Shown: one piece after another, positions 1-10,900 of the stretch
How the letters are laid out: the number at the start of each line of letters is the position of its first letter
Numbering within the stretch: the first letter of the stretch is position 1
Source: Limnomonas spitsbergensis
Taxonomy: Eukaryota > Chlorophyta > Chlorophyceae > Chlamydomonadales
Assembly: GCA_037349105.1 (NCBI GenBank)
Contig: JAYJMM010000124.1
Coordinates: 778,501-842,500, forward strand
DNA length: 64,000 nucleotides
Direction of reading: 5' to 3'
Made by a program: the position numbers and the translations under genes
Notes under the pieces: generated by a model
The model's input: the letters and a program-made list of their open reading frames with translations, nothing else
Databases searched by the model: none
Told to the model about the DNA's origin: nothing

Positions 1-3000
1 GCACCCTGGTTAGGCTGCACCCTGGAACCCTGAGGTTTCCCTGTACCCTGGTTAGGCTGCACCCTGGAACCCTGAGGTTTCCCTGTACCCTGGTTAGGCT
101 GCACCCTGGAACCCTGAGGTTTCCCTGTACCCTGGTTAGGCTGCACCCTGGAACCCTGAGGTTTCCCTGTACCCTGGTTAGGCTGCACCCTGGAACCCTG
201 AGGTTTCCCTGTACCCTGGTTAGGCTGCACCCTGGAACCCTGAGGTTTCCTTGTTCCCTGGTTAGGCTGCACCCTGGAACCCTGAGGTTTCCCTGTACCC
301 TGGTTAGGCTGCACCCTGGAACCCTGAGGTTTCCCTGTACCCTGGTTAGGCTGCACCCTGGAACCCTAAGGTTTCCCTGTACCCTGGTTAGGCTGCACCC
401 TGGAACCCTGAGGTTTCCCTGTACCCTGGTTAGGCTGCACCCTGGAACCCTGAGGTTTCCGTGCACCCTGGTTAGGCTGCACCCTGGAACCCTGAGGTTT
501 CCCTGTACCCTGGTTAGGCTGCACCCTGGAACCTTGAGGTTTCCCTGTACCCTGGTTAGGCTGCACCCTGGGACCCTGAGGTTTCCCTGTACCCTGGTTA
601 GGCTGCACCCTGGAACCCTAAGGTTTCCCTGTACCCTGGTTAGGCTGCACCCTGGAACCCTGAGGTTTCCCTGTACCCTGGTTAGGCTGCACCCTGTGAC
701 CCTGAGGTTTCCCCTATACCCTGGTTAGGCTGCACCCTAGAACCCTGAGGTTTCCTTTATACCCTGGTTGGCTGCACCCTGGAACCCTGAGGTTTCCCTG
801 TACCCTGGTTAGGCTGCACCCTGGAACCCTGAGGTTTCCCTGTACCCTGGTTAGGCTGCACCCTGGGACCCTGAGGTTTCCCCTATACCCTGGTTAGGCT
901 GCACCCTAGAACCCTGAGGTTTCCTTTATACCCTGGTTGGCTGCACCCTGGAACCCTGAGGTTTCCATGTACCCTAGTTAGGCTGCACCATGGGACCCTG
1001 AGGTTTCCCTTATACCCTGGTTAGGCTGCACCCTGGAACCCTAAGGTTTCCCTGTACCCTGGTTAGGCTGCACCCTGGAACCCTGAGGTTTCCTTGTACC
1101 CTGGTTAGGCTGCACCCTGGGACCCTGAGGTTTCCCTGTACCCTGGTTAGGCTGCACCCTGGAACCCTGAGGTTTCCCTGTACCCTGGTTAGGCTGCACC
1201 CTGGAACCCTGAGGTTTCCCTGTACCCTGGTTAGGCTGCACCCTGGAACCCTGAGGTTTCCCTGTACCCTGGTTAGGCTGCACCCTGGAACCCTGAGGTT
1301 TCCCTGTACCCTGGTTAGGCTGCACCCTGGAACCCTGAGGTTTCCCTGTACCCTGGTTAGGCTGCACCCTGGAACCCTGAGGTTTCCCTGTACCCTGGTT
1401 AGGCTGCACCCTGGAACCCTGAGGTTTCCCTGTACCCTGGTTAGGCTGCACCCTGGAACCCTGAGGTTGCCCTGTACCCTGGTTAGGCTGCACCCTGGAA
1501 CCCTGAGGTTTCCCTGTACCCTGGTTAGGCTGCACCCTGGAACCCTGAGGTTTCCCTGTACCCTGGTTAGGCTGCACCCTGGAACCCTGAGGTTTCCCTG
1601 TACCCTGGTTAGGCTGCACCCTGGAACCCTGAGGTTTCCCTGTACCCTGGTTAGGCTGCACCCTGGAACCCTGAGGTTTCCCTGTACCCTGGTTAGGCTG
1701 CACCCTGGAACCCTAAGGTTTCCCTGTACCCTGGTTAGGCTGCACCCTGGAACCCTGAGGTTTCCCTGTACCCTGGTTAGGCTGCACCCTGGAACCCTGA
1801 GGTTTCCCTGTACCCTGGTTAGGCTGCACCCTGGAACCCTGAGGTTTCCCTGTACCCTGGTTAGGCTGCACCCTGGAACCCTGAGGTTTCCCTGTACCCT
1901 GGTTAGGCTGCACCCTGGAACCCTGAGGTTTCCCTGTACCCTGGTTAGGCTGCACCCTGGAACCCTGAGGTTTCCCTGTACCCTGGTTAGGCTGCACCCT
2001 GGAACCCTGAGGTTTCCGTGCACCCTGGTTAGGCTGCACCCTGGAACCCTGAGGTTTCCCTGTACCCTGGTTAGGCTGCACCCTGGAACCTTGAGGTTTC
2101 CCTGTACCCTGGTTAGGCTGCACCCTGGAACCCTGAGGTTTCCATTGTACCCTGGTTAGGCTGCACCCTGGAACCCTGAGGTTTCCCTGTACCCTGGTTA
2201 GGCTGCACCCTGGAACCCTGAGGTTTCCCTGTACCCTGGTTAGGCTGCACCCTGGAACCCTGAGGTTTCCCTGTACCCTGGTTAGGCTGCACCCTGGAAC
2301 CCTGAGGTTTCCCTGTACCCTGGTTAGGCTGCACCCTGGAACCCTGAGGTTGCCCTGTACCCTGGTTAGGCTGCACCCTGGAACCCTGAGGTTTCCCTGT
2401 ACCCTGGTTAGGCTGCACCCTGGAACCCTGAGGTTTCCCTGTACCCTGGTTAGGCTGCACCCTGGAACCCTGAGGTTTCCCTGTACCCTGGTTAGGCTGC
2501 ACCCTGGAACCCTGAGGTTTCCCTGTACCCTGGTTAGGCTGCACCCTGGAACCCTGAGGTTTCCCTGTACCCTGGTTAGGCTGCACCCTGGAACCCTAAG
2601 GTTTCCCTGTACCCTGGTTAGGCTGCACCCTGGAACCCTGAGGTTTCCCTGTACCCTGGTTAGGCTGCACCCTGGAACCCTGAGGTTTCCCTGTACCCTG
2701 GTTAGGCTGCACCCTGGAACCCTGAGGTTTCCCTGTACCCTGGTTAGGCTGCACCCTGGAACCCTGAGGTTTCCCTGTACCCTGGTTAGGCTGCACCCTG
2801 GAACCCTGAGGTTTCCCTGTACCCTGGTTAGGCTGCACCCTGGAACCCTGAGGTTTCCCTGTACCCTGGTTAGGCTGCACCCTGGAACCCTGAGGTTTCC
2901 GTGCACCCTGGTTAGGCTGCACCCTGGAACCCTGAGGTTTCCCTGTACCCTGGTTAGGCTGCACCCTGGAACCTTGAGGTTTCCCTGTACCCTGGTTAGG

Positions 3001-4096
3001 CTGCACCCTGGAACCCTGAGGTTTCCATTGTACCCTGGTTAGGCTGCACCCTGGAACCCTGAGGTTTCCCTGTACCCTGGTTAGGCTGCACCCTGGAACC
3101 CTGAGGTTTCCCTGTACCCTGGTTAGGCTGCACCCTGGAACCCTGAGGTTTCCCTGTACCCTGGTTAGGCTGCACCCTGGAACCCTGAGGTTTCCCTGTA
3201 CCCTGGTTAGGCTGCACCCTGGAACCCTGAGGTTTCCCTGTACCCTGGTTAGGCTGCACCCTGGAACCCTGAGGTTTCCCTGTACCCTGGTTAGGCTGCA
3301 CCCTGGAACCCTGAGGTTTCCTTGTTCCCTGGTTAGGCTGCACCCTGGAACCCTGAGGTTTCCCTGTACCCTGGTTAGGCTGCACCCTGGAACCCTGAGG
3401 TTTCCCTGTACCCTGGTTAGGCTGCACCCTGGAACCTTGAGGTTTCCCTGTACCCTGGTTAGGCTGCACCCTGGAACCCTGAGGTTTCCCTGTACCCTGG
3501 TTAGGCTGCACCCTGGAACCCTGAGGTTTCCCTGTACCCTGGTTAGGCTGCACCCTGGAACCCTGAGGTTTCCCTGTACCCTGGTTAGGCTGCACCCTGG
3601 AACCTTGAGGTTTCCCTGTACCCTGGTTAGGCTGCACCCTGGGACCCTGAGGTTTCCCTGTACCCTGGTTAGGCTGCACCCTGGAACCCTGAGGTTTCCC
3701 TGTACCCTGGTTAGGCTGCACCCTGGAACCCTGAGGTTTCCCTGTACCCTGGTTAGGCTGCACCCTAGAACCCTGAGGTTTCCCTGTACCCTGGTTAGGC
3801 TGCATCCTGGAACCCTGAGGTTTCCTTGTACCCTGGTTAGGCTGCACCCTGGAACCCTGAGGTTTCCCTGTACCCTGGTTAGGCTGCACCCTGGAACCCT
3901 GAGGTTTCCCTGTACCCTGGTTAGGCTGCACCCTGGAACCTTGAGGTTTCCCTGTACCCTGGTTAGGCTGCACCCTGGAACCCTGAGGTTTCCCTGTACC
4001 CTGGTTAGGCTGCACCCTGGAACCCTGAAGTTTCCCTGTACCCTGGTTAGGCTGCATCCTGGAACCTTGAGGTTTCCCTGTACCCTGGGGTCCCTG
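1..4096. repeat. 42-bp minisatellite array, about 97 copies
   Basis: The unit contains ggctgcaccctggaaccctg followed by aggtttccctgtaccctggt and ta, 42 bp in all, repeated to about 4096 where it decays into unique sequence. The window starts inside the array. Because 42 is divisible by three, long spurious ORFs exist on both strands; they are not genes. Rare variants mark a higher-order period: a gttgccctg variant at 1467 and 2350, cctaagg at 1712 and 2596, gtgcaccctgg at 2019 and 2902, and an extra base (ccattgtacc) near 2143 and 3026. All are spaced about 883 bp apart. An unexpressed satellite or subtelomeric array is the likely nature. Confidence 0.97.
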
Positions 4097-4248
4097 CGAC
4101 CTGGGGGTACGAACTTTGAAGTATAAGCCTCGTAGCCCCCCCTCCCCTTCTAAAGAGTAAGATAGGGCTCTCAATCAGGGTCACAGTTTTGGTAGTGGCT
4201 GAGGTCTGCGTTTGTCAGATCCAAGTTTGATTACAAGACAATGATGAC
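4097..4248. other. boundary of satellite, nothing recognised
   Basis: Unique sequence beginning with a decayed last repeat unit. No gene or RNA is recognised. Confidence 0.5.
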
Positions 4249-4374
4249 TTATACCTCAGACTCACAGATCTTGTGGCTGAGACTCTGTGCATCAGATTCC
4301 TGAGGAGCAGATTGCCTTGCCACTGGCTTAAAGACGCCGATCTGCGTCGGCCAGAGCTCGTTGTCTTCGTCCAC
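4249..4374 (-). CDS. possible terminal exon, unknown protein
   Basis: On the minus strand an acceptor (tttttcgtag) is followed by an open stretch of 41 codons beginning VDEDNELWPTQIG and ending in TAA at 4249-4251. A related stretch (VDDAPETNSLLWPTQIG) follows another acceptor at 6598 on the same strand. Two related copies 2.2 kb apart, each directly behind a plausible acceptor, suggest coding material, but either copy could be a decayed echo of the other. The product is not recognised and no complete gene can be assembled. Confidence 0.25.
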   Translation of the reverse strand: MDEDNELWPTQIGVFKPVARQSAPQESDAQSLSHKICESEV

Positions 4375-4640
4375 CTACGAAAAAGGTGATACATGCCAAC
4401 AGGGGATTAGCCAGGATTTGAATTACAACCAAATTGCTGTAGATGGACACTTGGCAGGGATGATGTAGTGGGCTCGTCGAGCCTGGCCCTTCCATATTGT
4501 GTACAGTCAGCATGCTCAATGTAGGACGCTGCAAGCTCTTCATGAATGAAACAAGCTTACACGACAGACTCATGAAGGAGGGTATTGCTGCTGCCTAGTA
4601 TGCTCATTCAAATTGCTTGCATGCTTGGCAAGCAGTGTCT

Positions 4641-4860
4641 CTCAGCTTCCTCACAGCTACCTCACAGCTACCTCTTAGCTGCCTCTCAGCTACCTAGCAG
4701 CCACCTAGCAGACTCAGCCACTCAGCTACCTCTCATATGCCTCTCAGCTTCCTAGCAGTTACCTCACAAAATTGTCTCAGCTACCTCTCAGCTACCTATA
4801 AGTTGCCTCTCAGCATCCTCTTAGACTCTCAGCTACCTCTCAGCTACCTAGCAAAGAGGC
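4641..4860. repeat. ctcagctacct degenerate tandem repeat
   Basis: About 15 imperfect copies of an 11-bp motif (cctctcagcta, ctcacagctac, cctagcagcca). Low complexity, no coding evidence. Confidence 0.8.
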
Positions 4861-4879
4861 AGGCAGGCTGGTGGTGCCC

Positions 4880-5280
4880 GGCGGAAGAGGGGGTAACCAG
4901 TGGAACTCACCGGGATGGAAATGCCTCGCTTGCTGTTGTTGTTGCAGCTCACAAAGCATAAGTTGGCGAGATCAGGGTGCGCTACGGCCCTGAGAATGTG
5001 TTGAGAACGGAAGCAGGATAGAAAGAGAGGGGACACTTCAGTTGTATGCGTGGCTTTTCCAAATCAGCAGCAGTGCTGGGGTCTTCATGTGCCAAGCTCC
5101 TGCGAAGAAAGAGGGGGTGGGATCGGAGATAACGGTGTGCTACTGAGAAAACGTTGAGGACGGAAGTCGGATAGGATAGAAAGAGAGAATTTGCTTGCGT
5201 GGCTTTTCCAGGAAGTGTGGCTGGGTGACCCGATGTACACCTGCAGGCTGCAGGTTCCGGGTGTGAACACGGTTCCATGG
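4880..5280. repeat. diverged tandem duplication, about 165 bp
   Basis: The stretch near 4985-5075 (gagaatgtgttgagaacgga, then a gataga tract and gcgtggcttttcca) recurs near 5145-5212 with substitutions and small indels. At 4896-4920 the minus strand carries a donor-like edge (atcccggtgagttcc) that recurs near 7040-7065 (atcccggtgagttcg). No confident gene. Confidence 0.5.
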
Positions 5281-5765
5281 TGAATGATTTAGGGGGGGGC
5301 TACGAGGACAGGTAGGAGGGAGGGGTTAAAGTGGGCAAGGGCACTATGTTCAGGGCAAGGACGCAAACAAAAAGGGGAGTGGGTAAATAAATAAATATAT
5401 ACGCAAACAAGTGGATGAAGGAAGCCGCCCAACAGCAGGGGGTACAGGTGATTAGGTGACAGCATGGAGCCATACAGGGAATTAAAGGAACAGATGGAAA
5501 AGTGGAACACTGGTTTAGAGATGCCAAAGGAAGTCAAGCTGGGTCTATAAGTAGAGGAGAGGACACCAAAGGAGGCAAGCAGGGGAATATGGGAAAGTTC
5601 AGAGAGGACAGTTCGAGGTGGAAGAGGATCTGATAAGACAGACAAGTGACGCGGAGGTGAAGGCGGGGTCGGCAGCTGATGAAGGTAAGCAAAAACACTG
5701 ACTTGGGGGAAGAGGACGAAGGGGAGGACCTCAGAGCAAGGGCTTTCATCCGGTATGTCCGGAAT
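5281..5765. other. no gene recognised
   Basis: Purine-rich sequence. Minus-strand ORFs here are short, hydrophobic and lack splice or domain support. Nothing recognisable. Confidence 0.4.
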
Positions 5766-5940
5766 CCGGAGTGCTTATTTTGCTGCGCGCCAGACCACCT
5801 TCAGGGGGCCGCCGGGCAGCCACCTCTGGGCCAATTGGGACCAAACCTTGATCGGCCTATGGCCGGTGGCCCAAGCAGTAGGGCTTGCTGCGCCAGCCAC
5901 TCACGGCGGTGGACGGTGTTGTAGCTGAATTGTAGCTGGA
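5766..5940 (+). repeat. dispersed repeat family B, copy 1
   Basis: A stretch of about 170 bp running from tgcttatttt through attgggaccaaacc to ttgtagctga. Two further copies lie at 22078-22250 and 34664-34815, with conserved order of blocks (gaccacc, cagccacc, gattgggaccaaacc, ggcc, aagcag, agggctt). It is probably a non-autonomous mobile element, though no terminal structure or tail is defined. Confidence 0.6.
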
Positions 5941-6423
5941 GCGCGGTAAAATAAGCACTGGTCCGGATGTACGTGAGAGAGCTTCCAAACAGGAATGCAA
6001 TGGGGCATAGGCGTGAAAGACACTGCGAAGCTGTAGATACTAAAAGCTGGAGGCATCCAAAAGTGTGAAGGACCTTCTGAGGGCGGTATGAATCTTCGGA
6101 GGGCCTGGTTGTGGCGACAGACGTTGGAAGCTGCTGTAAGGGGGGCTGACAGCATGCAGCACAAGTGACCTGGCTTCAGTCACTTGTCCAGTTGCCAGCC
6201 GTGAGGAGCAAGTCGGCAAGGGGGGGGGGGCAGGAAAGAGACCAGACGTGCAGCAACCAGCATTTGTGACCGTCAGTGATGGGCCAGTGATGAGCTAGGA
6301 GGGAACATGGATTTTCAGATGGACTAAATAGGCCATGGCTGAAATAGACTAGAGAGATACAAACTAAAAAGGCTTCCGAGAGAGGAACCAAGGGCTTTCA
6401 ATTCTGAAATATTCATCTGATAC

Positions 6424-6598
6424 CGTATGAGTCCAAAGCAGTCCCCCATCCACTCCCCCTGGTCCCATGTGAAATCCCATGTGGCTGGGTTCTGGAGAGG
6501 AAGCTCAAGTCGGCGTTTCTCAGGTCTGAGTTCCCTTCATCGAGGTTGCCGATCTGCGTCGGCCATAGCAAGGAGTTGGTCTCAGGGGCATCGTCCAC
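6424..6598 (-). CDS. possible internal exon, unknown protein
   Basis: Minus strand: an acceptor (cttcctgcacag) precedes 58 open codons, beginning VDDAPETNSLLWPTQIGN, that run to a possible donor (tcatacggtatc). The first 17 or so residues resemble the stretch at 4374 (VDEDNELWPTQIG). Flanking sequence at 6690-6800 also resembles 4460-4590, so a block of about 260 bp was duplicated. Function unknown. It could be a gene fragment or chance. Confidence 0.25.
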
Positions 6599-6599
6599 C

Positions 6600-9160
6600 T
6601 GTGCAGGAAGAGATACAGGTCGAGAGGAAATGATGAGGCAGCAGGAGTTGATTTGTTTTTAGAGTGGTGAAGGCGGACACTGCGCTGTAGAGATCGACTG
6701 AGCTTGGCAAACCTGGCTCTTCAATTCGTGTACAATCACGGCACAGTCAGCACCAGAGGTCAGCAAAGGCTTGCATACCATGTGACAGGAATGAATGAGT
6801 CAGCCCGCATGCTGTTGCCACTGTCTGCAGGAAATTCGCTGGTTCCTGGCCTCCTCGTTCGAAATACGTAGTTGACTCGCGATCGATGCAAGGACGAGCT
6901 TTTATTAATCAGCAACCCACCAGCAGGCATCGCGTGCATGCTGCTGATGACCTGCTGCTAGACAACCCAACAAACCTGCTGGTTGGGGAGTGGGGGTCAG
7001 TGTCGGGCGGGATCGGGGAATCGAAGTACCGACGGTATCGATCCGAACTCACCGGGATGCATGGCGATGCAGAGCTTGCTGTGTCTAGATGTGCTGATGG
7101 AGGAGAGCATCTTGTTCTTGCAAGACTGTTCTGCATTGGCACGATGCAATCAGTACTTGGTAATTGGACTGCTTTTGGTTGCGAAGTGCCGATGGGCTGC
7201 GTGCTGCTGATGTTTCATGCATACGATTCGTCTCATTCGCGCAAGCGTCTGACATACACGCTAACATACAAGTGCACGCATGTTTTGCCTACCAAATGGT
7301 TCTCTTCAGTCTTCTGTTAAAGCTCGGGTGCTGTCGAGTAGGCGTCGAGTACGTCGAGATAGCGAAGTAATGCATAATTCTACATACCGTACATACCATA
7401 CGGTACCGGTAATAGGGAAGAGCGGCCAGTTGCAGGAGCAAACACTAGCAGACACAGGAGGATGTGAGGGTATATGAACAATTGATAGAAATTATATATC
7501 CAAAAGTAAGGAGAACTGGTTCACAGGGGCTGTTCAGTGTTGGTTTTTGGTGGGCCCCGTACCCACCCGCCGTCACCCGCCATTCATGCACCCCAAATTG
7601 AAGGTCCCGTTCACGCGGGTGGGCCCCTACGTGGGTCTTTCAACTTCGGCCATATTGAAATGTTCTGCACTAGCCCGCCTTTGCCCGTGCCTCAAGCAAA
7701 TTTTCCCAGCAGCTGTCGGGGCTGTCGGGGCCGCCCCTCGTGCGCCACCGCCCGACGCCCTTGTTACACGTTCTGCCAGCAGCTGCCATGCCATGTAGGG
7801 TCATGAGGCCAGGCAAGTAAGAGTGGCCTTGATAGGGATCTGTTACCACCAACCAGAAAACCACGCGGCCAAGCCTTTTATTTGAGCAGGGCCCAGTAAG
7901 GCATTTTCAGTAATCTTGGACATGAGGTGTGTTTCATTTCAGGGACATGCTCCTACCAACAGCCAGGAAACCCACGCGGCCAACTAAGCCTTTGGGTACG
8001 CCCCAGTCAATAACGTTACACCTCTGGGCCCGCTCAAAGCTCGGCCGCAGTGCTGTAGCATCCGTCACCTTGGGCGTGCGACATCATTGATTTTCGCCGC
8101 AACTCGGGGCCAAGGCTGGTGGAACATGCTAACATTGGGGCTGATGCCATCCATCATGGTAACAGCAGATAATCCATCCCACCCCATGATTTCCCTGCTA
8201 ACACTGTATGTTGCCAGCACTGCTGCAGATCCCCACCATGCAATGGACTTTTGTCCACAGCAGATGCAGCCCTCATGTGGTGTGACGCGGTATAATGCAG
8301 TAAACGTGCCAGAACCGTATTACCCGCCGCCGCGGCCACGGAGGCTCCGCAGCTTCTCTGCGGAGCCCACTTTTCTAGGTTAGGAGCCCAGCTTCCCACT
8401 TTCGGGAAGATCTGAGGCATGATTTCCCGTACTTCGTAAATAGGGCTTGCCGGGACCTTTGAATCCCGGCTCGCACGCTTGACTCTTACTTCGTCCCTTT
8501 TAAGTGGACAGGCCTCTATTTGTAAACTGCACCAGCTAATATCCCTTGATATGTCCAGTGAGAGGCATTAAAGCCATTTCCACATAGTTAGTCGGTCAAG
8601 ACTAGATCAGCTACCCAGCCGAGATAGCAAGCCTGAGACTTCCCTACGAGATGCCCAGCCCGACTTAAGACAACGTCCGCAGTCTACGTTTACGGCATCC
8701 CCGGCTACACGCGGTAAGTGACTTACATCGACCTGCCGGTTCGCTACCCGACAGGCCAGAAGTCTAGCTCTACAAGTGATTTGCTCCGTGTCCGTCATCT
8801 AGAAGTTCCAGCCACAGCTTAATGCTTCGCGCATCCGCGGCCATCCCAGTGTTTAGACACTAAGTCCGCCCGTAGGCGTCCGCCACTCTGTGAGGAAGAA
8901 GTCCGCCACGGACCTGAAGCAAACATCACGAGTAAAGTAGTAGGGGCGGTACCCACGAGCCAGGGGTGCCCAGGCAGGCCAACCAGTGAGGACTTTCCAC
9001 TTAGGGCTGCCTTTATACCAGTACTCCGTACCAGTGAACCCCGGTAATCTCTATAATGTAGTACAAGGAGCCTTTGCATACGGTGATGTACCGTAGTTGT
9101 GAGTAGAGTAAGCCTCTCTAAGGCGACCTGGCCAGCTTTTACCATTATGGCACGGTGACT
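6600..9160. other. no secure gene; unassigned repeat-poor DNA
   Basis: Open stretches of 60-144 codons occur on both strands (for instance plus 6886-7320), but none shows a domain, a conserved motif or a consistent exon chain. At 8345-8365 there is a short inverted repeat (ctccgcag, ttct, ctgcggag). The stretch 8400-9150 differs in texture from its surroundings: few tandem repeats and many cgac or gtcc words. It could be an old mobile element, but no LTR, TIR or coding hallmark was found. Confidence 0.35.
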
Positions 9161-9194
9161 GCTTTATGGTGCGACAGGTGACACTAGGTCTCCC

Positions 9195-9400
9195 ATTCCA
9201 GGAATTCACATTATTGGGCATCATGCATCACAACAGCAACAGCTTCATGTTCCTGCCCCCCTCACATAGGAGGGTGGCATGGCTGCACCAATCAATAAAT
9301 CCCCTACCAGCCCCATGCGGCCGAGCATCCAGCAGAGCCCAGCGGGTATGCACCGTTCTAAACATTCCAGGAATTCAAATCCTTGGGCATCATCCATCAC
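9195..9400 (+). repeat. 190-bp-spaced direct duplication
   Basis: The block cattccaggaattca followed by ttgggcatcat and catcacaaca appears near 9195-9240 and again near 9363-9405, indicating an old tandem duplication of about 168 bp. Confidence 0.6.
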
Positions 9401-9847
9401 AACAAAATCAAAAGCAGCAGCATTGTGAAGGCTGTGCGATAGGGTGTCTGGCTAGTCTAGGATACATGAAATACCGTACAACATATTAAGTGTTGGTTCA
9501 TACAAACAGAAAAATTGTAATAAAGAGCTCGATAAAGAGGGACAATAACTCAAATTAAAACATCCAGCCAGGAAACGCCTATTTTTTCTCTCTTGCAATG
9601 GCAGGCCTTCTTGCGTTCAATCCTGTTGGCACATGTAACAACAGAAACCACTCAGGCCTGTGCGAAAAGCTATGAAATGCGATACAAACCAAAAGAAATG
9701 CAACAGGTATTGAATAAGTGAATATTTGCCCCTGACACCAGCAAGTTGTATCCATCCCGCATTCCAACCCTCCATCCCGTAAAACTGTGCATCATCACAG
9801 CAGCATGTGCAACCAAGGTATCATGATATTGTCTTTGGGGCCATCGT

Positions 9848-9876
9848 ATCATATCATATTAGCAATATGATATGAT
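9848..9876. repeat. 13-bp perfect hairpin
   Basis: atcatatcatatt (9848-9860), a 3-nt loop, then aatatgatatgat (9864-9876) form a perfect AT-rich stem. No neighbouring gene gives it a role. Confidence 0.75.
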
Positions 9877-10559
9877 GTAGTAAATACGGTATCAACCTCT
9901 CCATGCATGGGCATGGGTATGGTGAATTGGTAATGAGTTGGGAAGAGGGGGGAAATGTGCATCATCACAGCTGCATGTGTAGCCCATGCAGGTCAGAAGC
10001 CCTTCATGATCCTGCCAATGCTGTGGGATTGGTGGCTGCATCAGAGCAAGCTGAGCTTCGTAGACAGCAACCTGCAGAGGGTCAGCTCGATAGTCGAGCG
10101 GAAGGCGAGTAGCTGCCACCCACACGTTGAGACCCAGCCGGGGCCGAGCTCGACAGACCCGAGGTTGGCCCTCTGTGCCGTATGGAGGTAGAGCCCTAGG
10201 CGGCGCCACCAGCAGGGACCATGTCAGCGTCGGCCATGCCTTTTATGGGCTGGCTCTTGAGCGGCCTGCCGAGGTCCTAGTCCACACCGCCGGCCCCGCC
10301 ACGATCTGCACATGGAGCTGGACAGCACGAGCTGCTGCACACTATATGGAAGCACCTCCATCCTGTAGCCGCTGCGGCGGCTCCTGGGCAGTGAGCTGGA
10401 ACAGGTCGTCCGATAATGAGGTTAGGTCGGCGGGCGGGTCAAGTATGGAAAGCGGAGTACAAATCTTCTCATACGCAACACCGCCGCCATTACGGCCCAG
10501 CCTGTCGCTGTTAGCCAGCAGACAGCTTTCATGCGGCCGCACATCCATGTTGTACCTAC

Positions 10560-10830
10560 AGGCTGCAGTCCTTGCTGGTGTCAGACGAGTCTGGCTCTGC
10601 CTCTGCCGATGCTGAGCGGGCGGCTAGCAAGCTCTATCTGTTGGGGGTAACTCAAGAGTTCCGATCTACCGGTTTCAAAGCAACTGATGAGACCGATTAA
10701 ATGGTTCATTTTCACAAGCTGTGCATCATGCTGGAGGGGTCCACCGCTCACACCACGCTCTGCTACCTGACTGGACGCCCTGATGACCCCGAGGCGGTAT
10801 ACGCCGACGGGGCGCCGGGCGCACTGTCAG
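10560..10830 (+). pseudogene. possible decayed coding remnant
   Basis: In one plus-strand frame a protein-like stretch (LLVSDESGSASADAERAASK, later LYLLGVTQEF) meets an in-frame stop near 10697. It then continues with FHKLCIMLEGSTAHTTLCYL before another stop near 10833. Neighbouring open stretches on both strands (for example plus 10010-10110, minus 10345-10550) also look partly coding, but cannot be joined. It may be a relic of a gene or of a mobile element. Product unknown. Confidence 0.2.
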
Positions 10831-10900
10831 GTTGAAACGGCGGGATGTGCTGGTGCGTCCCATAAACGTTTCCGTAGCGAGCGGAAGGCGGCGAAGAAAC

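Noticed and set aside
1..4096. CRISPR array
   Set aside because: No unique spacers between repeats; the whole 42-bp unit is repeated, in a eukaryotic context.
1010..4174. Long ORFs of 136-397 codons on both strands in the first 4 kb
   Set aside because: They follow the 42-bp period (14-codon repeats) in several frames at once. This is a satellite artefact, not a repetitive protein.
5800..5850. tRNA gene at gattgggaccaaacc
   Set aside because: No cloverleaf or complete A and B boxes could be drawn; treated as dispersed repeat family B.
6886..7320. Plus-strand 144-codon ORF
   Set aside because: No motif, no consistent splice chain, and the minus strand has an equally plausible donor edge inside it.
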